DNA of 64,000 bases from Bacteroidetes bacterium GWF2_38_335. Lineage in GTDB: Bacteria > Bacteroidota > Bacteroidia > Bacteroidales > GWF2-38-335. How positions within the stretch are numbered: the stretch's first letter is position 1; each line of letters starts with the position of its first letter. The DNA lies in NCBI GenBank assembly GCA_001769535.1, contig MEOH01000015.1:1-64000 (forward strand), written 5' to 3'. Below are positions 1-8,203 of this stretch, in pieces. The notes beneath the pieces were generated by a model. It had not been told where the DNA came from and made no database searches. It worked only from the letters and a program-made list of their open reading frames with translations. The position numbers and the translations under genes were made by a program.

Positions 1-445
1 CTATGATGCAATTGCTAACCGTGTTGTAGGTCGTGTTGGTACCAAACTGTATCACGTTGGCATAGGCCGCACCTACTGCACGAAGGGTCATCTTGTCAAA
101 CCTGATATAATCACTTCCGTTAAAAAGAATTGTATAATTTGCTCCTGATGTTGGTGTATAATAAAGAGTAACCATTGTGTTATCAGCTGATTCGGACTGA
201 AATGTAACTGTATTGACTGCTGAAGTACCAGTTACAGATCCAATACTAATTTGTTCGTTATAAGTGCCATTTCTTACGTTAAAAACCACAGGACCCGAAA
301 CGCCCTGAGTATTAAGAGCAGACACTGCAGCGGAAAAAGTGGCATAATTCGGACTTGTTCCTCCGATTGTATAGGTTCCTGATAACTGGGAGTATGCCAA
401 TACTCCAAGAATCATAAAAATAAAAAGAACGAGATTTTTTTTCAT
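1..445 (-). CDS. Secreted repeat/beta-helix-like protein, N-terminal part (cut by window edge)
   Basis: The reading frame starts at the ATG whose complement lies at 443-445 and runs off the left edge, so only about 148 residues are visible. It opens with a Sec signal peptide (MKKNLVLFIFMILGVLAYSQ, cleavage after AYS or at Q). After this comes a Ser/Thr/Asn/Gly-rich region with strand-like segments such as TYTIGG, FNVRNGTYNEQISIG and YIRFDKMTLRAVG. This pattern is typical of parallel beta-helix or other secreted Bacteroidota surface proteins, which usually end in a T9SS sorting domain; that end is outside the window. The secreted nature is well supported. The beta-helix fold is inference, and no enzymatic function can be assigned. 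Confidence 0.75.
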   Translation of the reverse strand, partial: MKKNLVLFIFMILGVLAYSQLSGTYTIGGTSPNYATFSAAVSALNTQGVSGPVVFNVRNGTYNEQISIGSVTGTSAVNTVTFQSESADNTMVTLYYTPTSGANYTILFNGSDYIRFDKMTLRAVGAAYANVIQFGTNTTYNTVSNCII

Positions 446-724
446 TTTGCTGTTTATTTAGGTTTTTCAATTACTTCAAATTAAATGGGTATGAAGTGTA
501 ATATTTTAAATTAAGGTTGAAAAGGTACAAAAAAACAGGCTTAGGATTATTAATAAAATGTTAAAAATAAAATACTCAAATTCAAATTGATTCTGTAATA
601 GAATTTGGAGGTAAAAAAAGTAAGTAAGAAGTAGAATTTGAGAAACAAAAATGGATTAAACTTTCTTAATTAAACAAAAGGTTGACCACTTGTAATTATT
701 TGTTTTTCAATGATAAAAAAAGAA
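446..724. other. AT-rich intergenic region
   Basis: This is very AT-rich sequence between the divergent-looking start of the minus-strand secreted gene at 445 and the terminator at 725-758. I see no reading frame of useful size and no good TTG/TAnnTTTG promoter pair on the minus strand, although the promoter of the secreted gene must lie here. Confidence 0.5.
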
Positions 725-758
725 TTAATCCGCATTAAAGCAAATTAATGCGGATTAA
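725..758 (-). terminator. Strong hairpin terminator of the 781-1421 gene pair
   Basis: A perfect 14-bp inverted repeat (TTAATCCGCATTAA at 725-738, its complement at 745-758) encloses a 6-nt loop. Read on the minus strand, the hairpin begins 22 bases after the stop codon of the gene ending at 781 and is followed by TTCTTTTTTT. This is the layout of an intrinsic terminator for the minus-strand pair. Confidence 0.75.
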
Positions 759-780
759 ACCACATAAATTTCAATCAATT

Positions 781-972
781 TTAGTTATTGTCTCCAGAGA
801 ATATCAAATCCTCCTTCTTTTTTTTCAAATGCAAATAAAACGCATAGCTAATTATTACAACAATGGCAATAAAAAAAACCATAAGAAAGTAATTATTCCT
901 TTTTTCATGATTTGATACAAACCCATAATATTCTTCTGGTTTAGAAGGGTCAAGTCCTATAAATTCTTCCAT
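781..972 (-). CDS. Small single-pass membrane protein, unknown function
   Basis: A 63-residue protein with an acidic, aromatic N-terminus (MEEFIGLDPSKPEEYYGF). One hydrophobic helix follows at about residues 29-48 (FLMVFFIAIVVIISYAFYLH), then a Lys-rich stretch (KKKKED). The positive-inside rule predicts a cytoplasmic C-terminus. It begins 2 bases after the end of the upstream 148-residue gene, so the two are almost certainly co-transcribed and perhaps translationally coupled. A strong terminator follows. I recognise no family. The tight coupling and the terminator argue that this is a real gene. Confidence 0.6.
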   Translation of the reverse strand: MEEFIGLDPSKPEEYYGFVSNHEKRNNYFLMVFFIAIVVIISYAFYLHLKKKKEDLIFSGDNN

Positions 973-974
973 AT

Positions 975-1421
975 CTATTTTAATTTATATATATACATTT
1001 TGCCTTCCTGTACTCTGTATGAATATTGTCCGACTGCATACCATTCAACATTATTTTCTTTATTTTTGATGGGGTAAATAGGGGCATCAAACAAAAATCC
1101 ACTTTGTCGTATTAATGATAAATCAACAATCACAGTACCCTGATCACTCTCATTATGCTTTTTGTAAATAGAATCAAGGATCATTACATTTTTTCTATAT
1201 GCAGCCATTTGTTTTTTTACAAGATCATTTTTTTCACGTGCCAGATCATTATTAAGTTTTATTTTGCACTTTGGATGATATCGTTGGTTCCTTCTCCCAA
1301 TAAATTCTTTTTTACAAACAGGACAAATATGCGAATATGCATTTTCTTCGGGCAGGTATTTTCCGTTTTCTGGTTTTAAGAAATCGAAATAATTACTGAG
1401 TTTTTCTTTTTCGAATGCCAT
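975..1421 (-). CDS. Zinc-ribbon-like hypothetical protein
   Basis: A 148-residue soluble protein. Residues about 33-52 carry CPVCKKEF...RYHPKC, a Cys-x2-Cys...His-x2-Cys pattern that can bind one zinc ion and resembles short zinc ribbons. A Lys/Asn-rich probably helical segment follows (about 55-80). The C-terminal half is strand-rich and ends YSYRVQEGKMYIYKLK. No catalytic motif was recognised. The downstream membrane protein starts 2 bases after this gene. The ATG (complement at 1419-1421) is the only reasonable start. A nucleic-acid-binding role is possible from the zinc motif but is inference only. Confidence 0.6.
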   Translation of the reverse strand: MAFEKEKLSNYFDFLKPENGKYLPEENAYSHICPVCKKEFIGRRNQRYHPKCKIKLNNDLAREKNDLVKKQMAAYRKNVMILDSIYKKHNESDQGTVIVDLSLIRQSGFLFDAPIYPIKNKENNVEWYAVGQYSYRVQEGKMYIYKLK

Positions 1422-1475
1422 TTTATAATCCTTTCCCTTTTAGTTGAAGCAGAATCTTGATATCTGATTTAAGCA

Positions 1476-1570
1476 TTTCGGGGTTCGAAGAATATCCCCG
1501 CAGCTCCACCCTCGCCCCCCAATCCTCTAACCTGCGGATTTGGAGAGCGTTTTTTTTACTTAATTATTGA
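1476..1570 (+). pseudogene. Decayed copy of the GIY-YIG leader motif
   Basis: Bases 1481-1525 match 2622-2666 at 37 of 45 positions. In the matching frame it still reads SGFEEYPRSSTLAPQS, against SGFEEFHRRSIFAIQS in the copy at 2600. There is no start codon and the nuclease part is absent. It lies in the gap between the zinc-ribbon gene and the lipoprotein gene, so the two copies bracket the lipoprotein. I read it as an eroded remnant of the same gene family. Confidence 0.55.
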
Positions 1571-1653
1571 ATATTAAGACGTTGCATAATTACATAGAGA
1601 CTATTGTTGAAAAAAACAATATTATTTAGACCTGAGTATTTACCTGAGTTTTA

Positions 1654-1683
1654 TTGTGTGTTATTTTGAATTTCCTACATTTG
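1654..1683 (+). promoter_or_regulatory. Bacteroidota primary-sigma promoter of the lipoprotein gene
   Basis: A TTG at 1654-1656 is followed after 19 bases by TACATTTG at 1676-1683, an exact match to the Bacteroidota -7 consensus TAnnTTTG. Transcription would begin near 1690, about 30 bases before the ATG at 1722. Confidence 0.65.
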
Positions 1684-1721
1684 TACTAAATAAACTATTA
1701 ATAAATATTTAAATCAAAAAA

Positions 1722-2390
1722 ATGAAAAAATCTCTAATTATTTGCAGTATGTTTTCAGCTTTATTACTTGCTTCATGTGGCGGAAGCGGTAAAGAAGAAA
1801 ACAAAGGATCAGCCTGTAAAACCGGAAACGGTATTGAAATTAGTTGTGAAGACGGTGAAGCTTATAAAAAGCTAACTGACTTAACTGGTAAATTCGAACT
1901 AACGTTCCCTGAAAACAAAGAAGGTTACAACAAATTTATCGAGGTTAACGAACCAATTTTAAAGGAAATTGAACCACTTTGGGCTAGTATTGAGAATATC
2001 ATGAAAGCAGACCCCAAATTGATGAAACAACAGCCTTACAGCAAAACAATGGATTACAGAGCAAAAGTTGAAATGTACAAATCTGTACTGTCAGATCTTG
2101 ATAAAATTAGTGTGACCGGTGCTCAGGAAGGTGGTAAGTTTATAATCAGTATCAAAAACGGTGCTTCCAAGGATGTGAAAGAATTCAGAGGTCACTTACA
2201 GTATTTGGACGCTGCTGGAAGTGTGGTCTGTGAGAATGACTATGAACTATCTGCATCTACATTAGAATTAGAGAATGGTATCCCGGCAGGATTTGAAGGT
2301 AAAACAGAAAAAGGAATTTACTGTAAAAATACTGGTAAAGTAAAATCTGTTAAGTTTGAAATTCAAGGCTTGGATTATTTTGAAAAATAA
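1722..2390 (+). CDS. Secreted lipoprotein, unknown function
   Basis: A 222-residue protein with a type II signal peptide ending in the lipobox LLASC (Cys19). The GGSGKEEN linker after it is typical of exported Bacteroidota lipoproteins. A mostly helical region follows at about 45-125 (for example PILKEIEPLWASIENIMKAD). The C-terminal half (about 130-222) contains alternating strands and reads like a small beta-sandwich (GGKFIISIKNGASKDVKEFRGHLQYLD...GKVKSVKFEIQGL). Three Cys residues besides the lipid anchor could form disulfides. It has its own consensus promoter and appears monocistronic. I know no named family for it. Confidence 0.8.
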   Translation: MKKSLIICSMFSALLLASCGGSGKEENKGSACKTGNGIEISCEDGEAYKKLTDLTGKFELTFPENKEGYNKFIEVNEPILKEIEPLWASIENIMKADPKLMKQQPYSKTMDYRAKVEMYKSVLSDLDKISVTGAQEGGKFIISIKNGASKDVKEFRGHLQYLDAAGSVVCENDYELSASTLELENGIPAGFEGKTEKGIYCKNTGKVKSVKFEIQGLDYFEK

Positions 2391-2472
2391 TTGAAAATTT
2401 ATGAGGGTATCCAAAAAGCCGTAATTGCAAAAAAACGAAGCGTTTTCTATTTCTAAAACATTGATAATAAAT

Positions 2473-2506
2473 AGATTGTTTCGTCATTTACTTCTCACAA
2501 AGACGA
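2473..2506. repeat. Degenerate member of the AGATTGCTTCG...CAAAGACG repeat family
   Basis: AGATTGTTTCGTCATTTACT followed by TCTCACAAAGACGA resembles the repeat seen better preserved at 14727-14754 and 59004-59031 (GATTGCTTCGTTCCTCGCAA then AGACG or TGAACG). Such short elements are commonly dispersed in Bacteroidota genomes. The assignment rests on similarity by eye. Confidence 0.35.
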
Positions 2507-2599
2507 TTCCTTCGGTTTTTTGGAAACCCTCATTGCTTAGGCTTATAGAACCTATTCATTTACAGGATTTTTACTCTTAAATTTGACAACTGTAAAACC

Positions 2600-2840
2600 A
2601 TGGCAAAATTTTTCAGCAGTTCGGGGTTTGAAGAATTTCACCGCAGGTCCATCTTCGCCATCCAAAGCTTCAGCGCAGAAGGGCTTTTTATTTCTTTTTT
2701 TTATCTACGTTTTGAAGTCAGTTAGGTCCGATAAGTTTTATTACGGTCAGACTGAAAATCTGAACAACCGTCTTGATAAGCACAACTCAGGTGGTGTCAA
2801 ATCAACTGCGCCTTATGTTCCCCGGGAGCTTTTTGCATAA
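2600..2840 (+). pseudogene. GIY-YIG nuclease relic, frameshifted in a T8 tract and truncated
   Basis: An ATG at 2600 opens a frame reading MAKFFSSSGFEEFHRRS...SAEGLFISFF. It leaves frame at the T8 run at 2695-2702 and stops at 2725. Removing one T joins it to a second frame reading FFIYVLKSVRSDKFYYGQTE then NLNNRLDKHNSGGVKST, ending at the stop at 2838-2840. This second part has the GIY-YIG core: IYV and YYG as the two signature tripeptides, then the conserved Arg of NNRL and the HNSG loop. The domain stops after PRELFA, before the helix that normally carries the catalytic Glu. Both the frameshift and the missing C-terminus point to an inactive gene, unless slippage on the T tract restores expression. 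Confidence 0.65.
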
Positions 2841-2907
2841 AATCACTTTTTATATAATAAAAAAACAATAATCTAGTTATAGCATAGAAAATCGTAAAAC
2901 ATATTCT

Positions 2908-4323
2908 ATGAAAAAACATTTGTTCTTTTTCGCATTTTTAATTGCTTTATTTTCAGAGGCTCAAATTATAAACTTTCCTGACGCCAACTTTAAAACAGCT
3001 TTACTGAATCACTATTATCCTATTGACACTAACAGTGATGGTGAAATTCAGGCAAGCGAAGCATCAGCAGTTGATACCTTGCTGGTGTACACCAGTAATA
3101 TTTCGGACCTTACCGGAATTGCCGCATTTACTTCTCTTAAATACTTAGAATGCTCTTATAATCAACTGACTTCCCTGGATGTTTCAAATAACACTGATCT
3201 GACTGATTTGTATTGCAGCAACAATCAATTAAACACAATAAGCATAGGGAGTAGCGTGGTAAGGTTGTCAATTAATGAAAATCACTTTTTATCGATTGAT
3301 ATAAGCAATAATCCCGGTTTGGAATCATTTCAATGTGCCAATAATCTTCTTAGTGCGATTGACATTAGCAATAACAACTTATTAACCAGTTTAAACTGCT
3401 CAGCAAATCAAATTAGCTCATTAGATTTAAGTTCCAACCCTTCTTTGGAATACTTATTTTGTTCCAATAATCAAATAAACACGTTGGATATCAGTTTTAA
3501 TCCCAGTCTTATTTACTTCGATTGCCAAAACAACCTATTAAGTTCAATTGATGTAATAAATAATACTTTTCTTAAAGATTTCAGGTGCAACGGCAATTAT
3601 TTAAGCATTATTGATTTAAGCAACAACACTTCACTTGAAAAGTTGTATTGTTTTAATAATCAATTAACAACATTGGATTTAAGTAATAATGACTCTCTTA
3701 CTAATTTATCTTGTGGCTATAACCAAATAACATCATTGGATGTGACAGGTTGTACCGCCATTATTCAATTATTTTGTGAAAACAATCAATTGACTTCATT
3801 AAATGTAAACAATAATGTTGCACTTACATATTTCAAATGTAATAACAATCAGTTAAGTACTTTAGATTTAAGAAACAATGAATACCTCAACTTGTTTAAC
3901 TGTTATGGCAATTTATTGACAGAACTAAATATAAAGAATGGAAATAATTCCAATTTACCCTCTTTCAATTTTGTAGCTATCAATAACCCCGATTTACATT
4001 GCATTGAAGTGGATGATTCTTTGTGGTCAACAAATAATTGGACAAATATTGATACAATAGCCCATTTTAGTGAAAATTGCCATTATACAGGAATTTATGA
4101 CCTGACAACCAATGATCTACGGATTTTTCCAAACCCCACATCTGGCCTGATAACAATAGATGCTGAAAATATAGAAATGATAGAATTGACTGATTTAAAC
4201 GGCAGACCGGTTTATTCTGGTAAAAATTCTGTTATTGACATTAGCAAACAGCCACAAGGAGTTTATATCTTGAAAGTATATGCCAACAATAAAATAACCA
4301 TTAGAAAATTTGTTAAACAATGA
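2908..4323 (+). CDS. Secreted leucine-rich-repeat protein with T9SS sorting domain
   Basis: A 471-residue protein. A Sec signal peptide (MKKHLFFFAFLIALFSEAQ) is followed by a segment with an EF-hand/dockerin-like loop, DTNSDGEIQASEA (about 41-53), which could bind calcium. From about residue 70 to 350 there are roughly 13 repeats of about 21 residues of the form LTSLDVSNNTDLTDLYCSNN, an LRR type with Cys or Phe near the strand. Such LRR surfaces usually mediate protein or matrix binding. The last 75 residues are a type A T9SS sorting domain (LRIFPNPTSGLITID...GVYILKVYANN...KFVKQ). The protein should cross the outer membrane through T9SS. The ligand is unknown. Confidence 0.85.
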   Translation: MKKHLFFFAFLIALFSEAQIINFPDANFKTALLNHYYPIDTNSDGEIQASEASAVDTLLVYTSNISDLTGIAAFTSLKYLECSYNQLTSLDVSNNTDLTDLYCSNNQLNTISIGSSVVRLSINENHFLSIDISNNPGLESFQCANNLLSAIDISNNNLLTSLNCSANQISSLDLSSNPSLEYLFCSNNQINTLDISFNPSLIYFDCQNNLLSSIDVINNTFLKDFRCNGNYLSIIDLSNNTSLEKLYCFNNQLTTLDLSNNDSLTNLSCGYNQITSLDVTGCTAIIQLFCENNQLTSLNVNNNVALTYFKCNNNQLSTLDLRNNEYLNLFNCYGNLLTELNIKNGNNSNLPSFNFVAINNPDLHCIEVDDSLWSTNNWTNIDTIAHFSENCHYTGIYDLTTNDLRIFPNPTSGLITIDAENIEMIELTDLNGRPVYSGKNSVIDISKQPQGVYILKVYANNKITIRKFVKQ

Positions 4324-4477
4324 ATCTCCTCACAGTAAGTTGACAGATTATCTTGATGGCATTATTGAGTTTATTTTGAAGCTGGCTGAAGGGAACCGGG
4401 CCTGAAACAAATCCAAACATAAGGTATGCCTGTACATATAATCATCGCGGGATTCAATTGCTTGTTGAAAAATGATT

Positions 4478-7400
4478 TTATTCTAAAGCAATCCTTTTTA
4501 CACCCGAATTTTTAACTGTTATTACCTTCAAATAATATACCCCCCTCGCCAAATCCTTAAACTCAATCTCCTGAATGTTTCGCCGGGACTCATTTCTAAA
4601 CAAAGCAATTTTTCGGCCATCTGCGGAGAACACCTCTGTCATTAGTATTTCTTCTGTAGCGATGATTTTCACACTTGTTGTGGCGGGGTTCGGACTGATG
4701 GTTATTCTTTCGTTTTCAATTGTCTCTATCCCAACCGGTACCACCGTCACCAAAACCGATGCTGTATCAGAACATCCGTTTTCATCGGTAACCGTTACAG
4801 TATACAAAGTTGTTTCAGTTGGCGATGCCACAGGGTTTGAAACTGTGCTGCTGCTCAGTCCGGCTGACGGTGACCATGTGTATGTCACCCCTCCCGATGC
4901 ATTTAATATTGTGCTTCCTCCGATAGTTATTGTCACATCGTCTGAAACAGTAACAGCAGGCAAAGGATTTACTACAGCGGTAACCTCTGCTCTTAAACTT
5001 ATACAGCTTTTTTCTCTTACTTTCCAGTCAAAGAAATAATAATAGAAATCCAACTCCTGCCCTGCCACATTCGATCCCGTCAAGGAAACCAATCCGGGCA
5101 CCGTATACGGATAGGTCGGCGAGCCATCGTTGATTCTGAACAAGTCAATCAATGAACCGGTTACTTTTAAATAATACCCACTGTAGGGTGCTATGAAGAA
5201 GCCCAGCGGTACAACCTGCTCTCCTGAACCAATATAAACCGTGTACGAATGAATAACATTTCCTCCATCGCCGTCAAGAACCTCAATAGTCCTGTTTCCT
5301 GCCGATGCCGAATATACTTTCACTGATTCCAATGTAAAAAAGTCATAGGCATCAAAAAATATCCCGCGCAAATCATTGCTGTTGAAATTTCCTCCTGATC
5401 CGAAGGTATTGTCGGGCGGACCAACACTATATTGCATTCCAACAACCTCTTCTTCCACAAACCAGCTTGTGGTGTTATCCACAACCGGATTATATGCTCC
5501 TCCCGTTGCAACAACCATTCCGCCTGCCTCTGAGTCATACCATGAAAGTAATCCGGCGCTGCCACTTGTTGCTGATAAAAATGCCATCTCACCCGGACAA
5601 ACTTCATCTCCATTAACAAACGGGGCATCAGGACGATTAACGGTGACATAAGAATATTTTGTAATACTGTCTGCACCGGCGGCATTTTCTACTACAAGCT
5701 TTACAGTGTAAACACCGTTTTCACTGTAAACATGCAAGGGACTCTCAACATCCGAGGTGGTGCCATCGCCAAAATCCCATGTCCAGGTATCCGGACTAAA
5801 TACCGAATTATCGGTAAATGTTACCTGACCGGTGCAGGTTTCGGTTACATTGGCTGAAAAATTTGCTACCGGAGGAAATGATACTTCGTTTGCAGAACTC
5901 AGAATTATATCAGATATCATTATGGCTCCAACTGCCGACTGGTTAAACAAAAATCTGATCTGACTTACAGATGTCATGTCAATCCCCGTAAATGATGCCA
6001 GATCAATTTTAATGGTATTGTGAAGCAACTTTGGCAAAGTATTGTTTAAAGTGCCGGGAGGAGCAAAAAGCACTGAACTGTGACTGCTCACTGTTTGTGT
6101 GGCAGTGGCTCCGTAACTGTCAATCAATTGCACACTGAAATTCAGATCTGCCGTTGCGGTATAATCCTCAAAATTCACTCCTGCCCTGAACTGCAAAGCA
6201 TTAAACTGTGTAAGGTCATTAAACCCGTCGGGCAAGGTATTGGTATAATTGTCGGCTGCCGAATTCCATCCAATCTGCAACTGCGATAGACTTAACCCGC
6301 TTGATCCATGCGGTTCCTGAGCCGTTCCACCGCTCAGGCAATAACCACTGCAAATGCCGTAATTTACAAGTCCTGTTTGTCCGGCCGCACCCATAAGTGT
6401 GTTCTCTGTTTCGCAGGATGTACTTGTCATTCTATTCACATCCAACCGTTTTGAATTTGCCGGATGATAGGACATAAACACCTGATCAGAATTTAATAAT
6501 GATGATACCGGGGGCACAACATCATCGGTTTCCAAAATTGGAGCAAATTGAGTCTCCTCGCCTACGTACCTTCTGAAAAACGCACATAAATAGGCTGTTA
6601 ATGCTGCCTGCTGGGTTGGCGGATCAAGACGTCCGTTGCCCGATACACTTTCACTGCAATAGGGATCAGTTCCCATCCAGTCTTCATAATCCCAGTCATC
6701 TGCTGAGCCGGCAGGAAATGTTGCCGGAGTCCATACCGTGTTATAATAGTTATGATTTGCCCCCATCATCAGCACCGAGTGCTTGGGTGCTTCGTCATTG
6801 GGATCAAGATATCTTGTGTCGTCATAATAATGAATGCCCTGAAGGTTCGAAACATCTCCATCGCAGTATGGCGCTACGTTCATCAAAGGAATATTGACAA
6901 GGGTTTTTCTTGCAAAATCAACCGGAGCAAGGGTTAAAACTGCTTTTACTCCGTATGGGCTTCCCTGTTCAATATTCAGCAAGGCATGCTCAACAACCCC
7001 TTCGCCTCCTCTTGAATGTCCCATGGTTCCCACTCTGGAAAGATCAAGTTTTCCCACAAACAATGTTCCGAATGGTCCGCCACCCACAGTATTATATGTA
7101 TTCCACAAATCAAGATGGTGCTGCACCAATTCGCCCCTTGCGCGCATGCCGTAATCGGTTACATCATTATCTGTTGCGTTTATGGCATTGGCCGAAACTG
7201 ATATCACAATATAACCATGACTGGCCATTTTTTGAGCCAGATAGTCATATCCCTGATAACTTGGAATCATTTCATCTCCGCCTGAACATGGCCATGAACT
7301 GTTGGAACTGTTGTTCCCCGGGTCATAGCATGTTTCATGTCTGCCGTGAAGAAAAACAAGCACAGGAAAGGGACCTGATGACATATCCGAAGGATAATAC

Positions 7401-7597
7401 ACCCTGCCGATCACTTCCACATCATCGGGAAAAGTGGGCGGATCAAAAGCCAGGTCACCGAGATCATAATCCTGTTGCAACACGGTGTACGGACCGTTTA
7501 ATCCCGGGTCGGGTGTGGTTTGACTGAATGCAATATTACAAATAACGATTAAGCAAAATGTTAAAACATGTGCGCTTATATATGTGATTCTTTTCAT
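4478..7597 (-). CDS. Large secreted alpha/beta hydrolase (chlorophyllase/PET-hydrolase-like fold) with PKD and Ig-like domains and T9SS signal
   Basis: I chose the ATG at 7597 (MKRITYISAHVLTFCLIVIC), which gives 1039 residues and leaves a 10-base gap to the upstream gene; a TTG at 7633 would overlap that gene. After the signal peptide, residues about 40-350 form an alpha/beta hydrolase. It has an oxyanion-type segment (VLVFLHGRHE) and the nucleophile elbow GHSRGGEG; the serine is the predicted nucleophile. It resembles dienelactone-hydrolase/chlorophyllase-type esterases with Cys pairs. A C-terminal sandwich-like region follows, then a PKD domain (about 585-655, WTWDFGDGTTSDVESPLHVY), two Ig-like segments (VCPGEMAFLSATSG; ILNASGGVTYTWSPSAGL) and a T9SS sorting domain (ITISPNPATTSVKI...GVYYLKVITVK). 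Substrate is unknown; extracellular ester hydrolysis is inferred. Confidence 0.85.
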   Translation of the reverse strand: MKRITYISAHVLTFCLIVICNIAFSQTTPDPGLNGPYTVLQQDYDLGDLAFDPPTFPDDVEVIGRVYYPSDMSSGPFPVLVFLHGRHETCYDPGNNSSNSSWPCSGGDEMIPSYQGYDYLAQKMASHGYIVISVSANAINATDNDVTDYGMRARGELVQHHLDLWNTYNTVGGGPFGTLFVGKLDLSRVGTMGHSRGGEGVVEHALLNIEQGSPYGVKAVLTLAPVDFARKTLVNIPLMNVAPYCDGDVSNLQGIHYYDDTRYLDPNDEAPKHSVLMMGANHNYYNTVWTPATFPAGSADDWDYEDWMGTDPYCSESVSGNGRLDPPTQQAALTAYLCAFFRRYVGEETQFAPILETDDVVPPVSSLLNSDQVFMSYHPANSKRLDVNRMTSTSCETENTLMGAAGQTGLVNYGICSGYCLSGGTAQEPHGSSGLSLSQLQIGWNSAADNYTNTLPDGFNDLTQFNALQFRAGVNFEDYTATADLNFSVQLIDSYGATATQTVSSHSSVLFAPPGTLNNTLPKLLHNTIKIDLASFTGIDMTSVSQIRFLFNQSAVGAIMISDIILSSANEVSFPPVANFSANVTETCTGQVTFTDNSVFSPDTWTWDFGDGTTSDVESPLHVYSENGVYTVKLVVENAAGADSITKYSYVTVNRPDAPFVNGDEVCPGEMAFLSATSGSAGLLSWYDSEAGGMVVATGGAYNPVVDNTTSWFVEEEVVGMQYSVGPPDNTFGSGGNFNSNDLRGIFFDAYDFFTLESVKVYSASAGNRTIEVLDGDGGNVIHSYTVYIGSGEQVVPLGFFIAPYSGYYLKVTGSLIDLFRINDGSPTYPYTVPGLVSLTGSNVAGQELDFYYYFFDWKVREKSCISLRAEVTAVVNPLPAVTVSDDVTITIGGSTILNASGGVTYTWSPSAGLSSSTVSNPVASPTETTLYTVTVTDENGCSDTASVLVTVVPVGIETIENERITISPNPATTSVKIIATEEILMTEVFSADGRKIALFRNESRRNIQEIEFKDLARGVYYLKVITVKNSGVKRIALE

Positions 7598-7607
7598 GGC
7601 CTCAGTT

Positions 7608-8009
7608 TTATTTATCCAACATGTTTCTATCAAACTTCCCTACCCTCCAGTGCCTGCCTGCATAATCTCCGGACTGATCAGATTTCCTGCCTGTATTGGC
7701 CTCAAACAATCCGTAAACCAACACAAGGTCCTGCAAATTGCCCAAAGCATCAAACGCATCCTTATCGACAGTGAAAACTATAGAATGCTTATCTCCGGCA
7801 GGATGTTTACTGTGCGCGTTGTAATAATCGCCAATATGCAGAACATATCGCTCGGCTCCAACAATAAAACCCTTTTCGGATGAAAAAGATATTTCTATCC
7901 CTTTTTCACCGGTTTTCATAGAAACCAGCTTAACGGAATCGTCCTGAGAAAACAACATTCCGTTTAAAAAAAACAGAATCAGGACGCCAATAATTGATTT
8001 GTGACTCAT
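7608..8009 (-). CDS. Small exported protein, unknown function
   Basis: A 133-residue protein with a Sec signal peptide (MSHKSIIGVLILFFLNGMLFSQ). The mature part has strand-like segments (GIEISFSSEKGFIVGAERYV, HSIVFTVDKDAF, LVLVYGLFEAN) and no Cys. The large hydrolase gene starts 10 bases downstream, so the two probably share a transcript and both products are exported. I do not recognise the family. A role connected with the hydrolase is only suggested by the linkage. Confidence 0.65.
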   Translation of the reverse strand: MSHKSIIGVLILFFLNGMLFSQDDSVKLVSMKTGEKGIEISFSSEKGFIVGAERYVLHIGDYYNAHSKHPAGDKHSIVFTVDKDAFDALGNLQDLVLVYGLFEANTGRKSDQSGDYAGRHWRVGKFDRNMLDK

Positions 8010-8203
8010 AACAGTAAATAAAATGTAGTTGCAAGTGTAAAACTACCAAAAATGGATAAAGATGCCGCACTTATAGCTAAATATTATACATCAGCAGGAA
8101 TTTGACTGAAAAAAGACCATTTTTCCATGCTTTATAATACGAAAGAAAAGTGGAAATCAATTTTTGAATTGACTAATTTAGCTCATGATAAAATCAATAT
8201 TAT

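Noticed and set aside
4324-4477. A short frame ending ...YNHRGIQLLVEK before the hydrolase gene
   Set aside because: It is too short, lacks a start codon, and no family could be named. It may be a gene remnant, but there is no support.
6910-7527. A 205-codon plus-strand frame opposite the secreted hydrolase
   Set aside because: The minus-strand gene has signal peptide, fold motifs and sorting domain. The opposite frame is Pro/His/Arg-rich with no motif.
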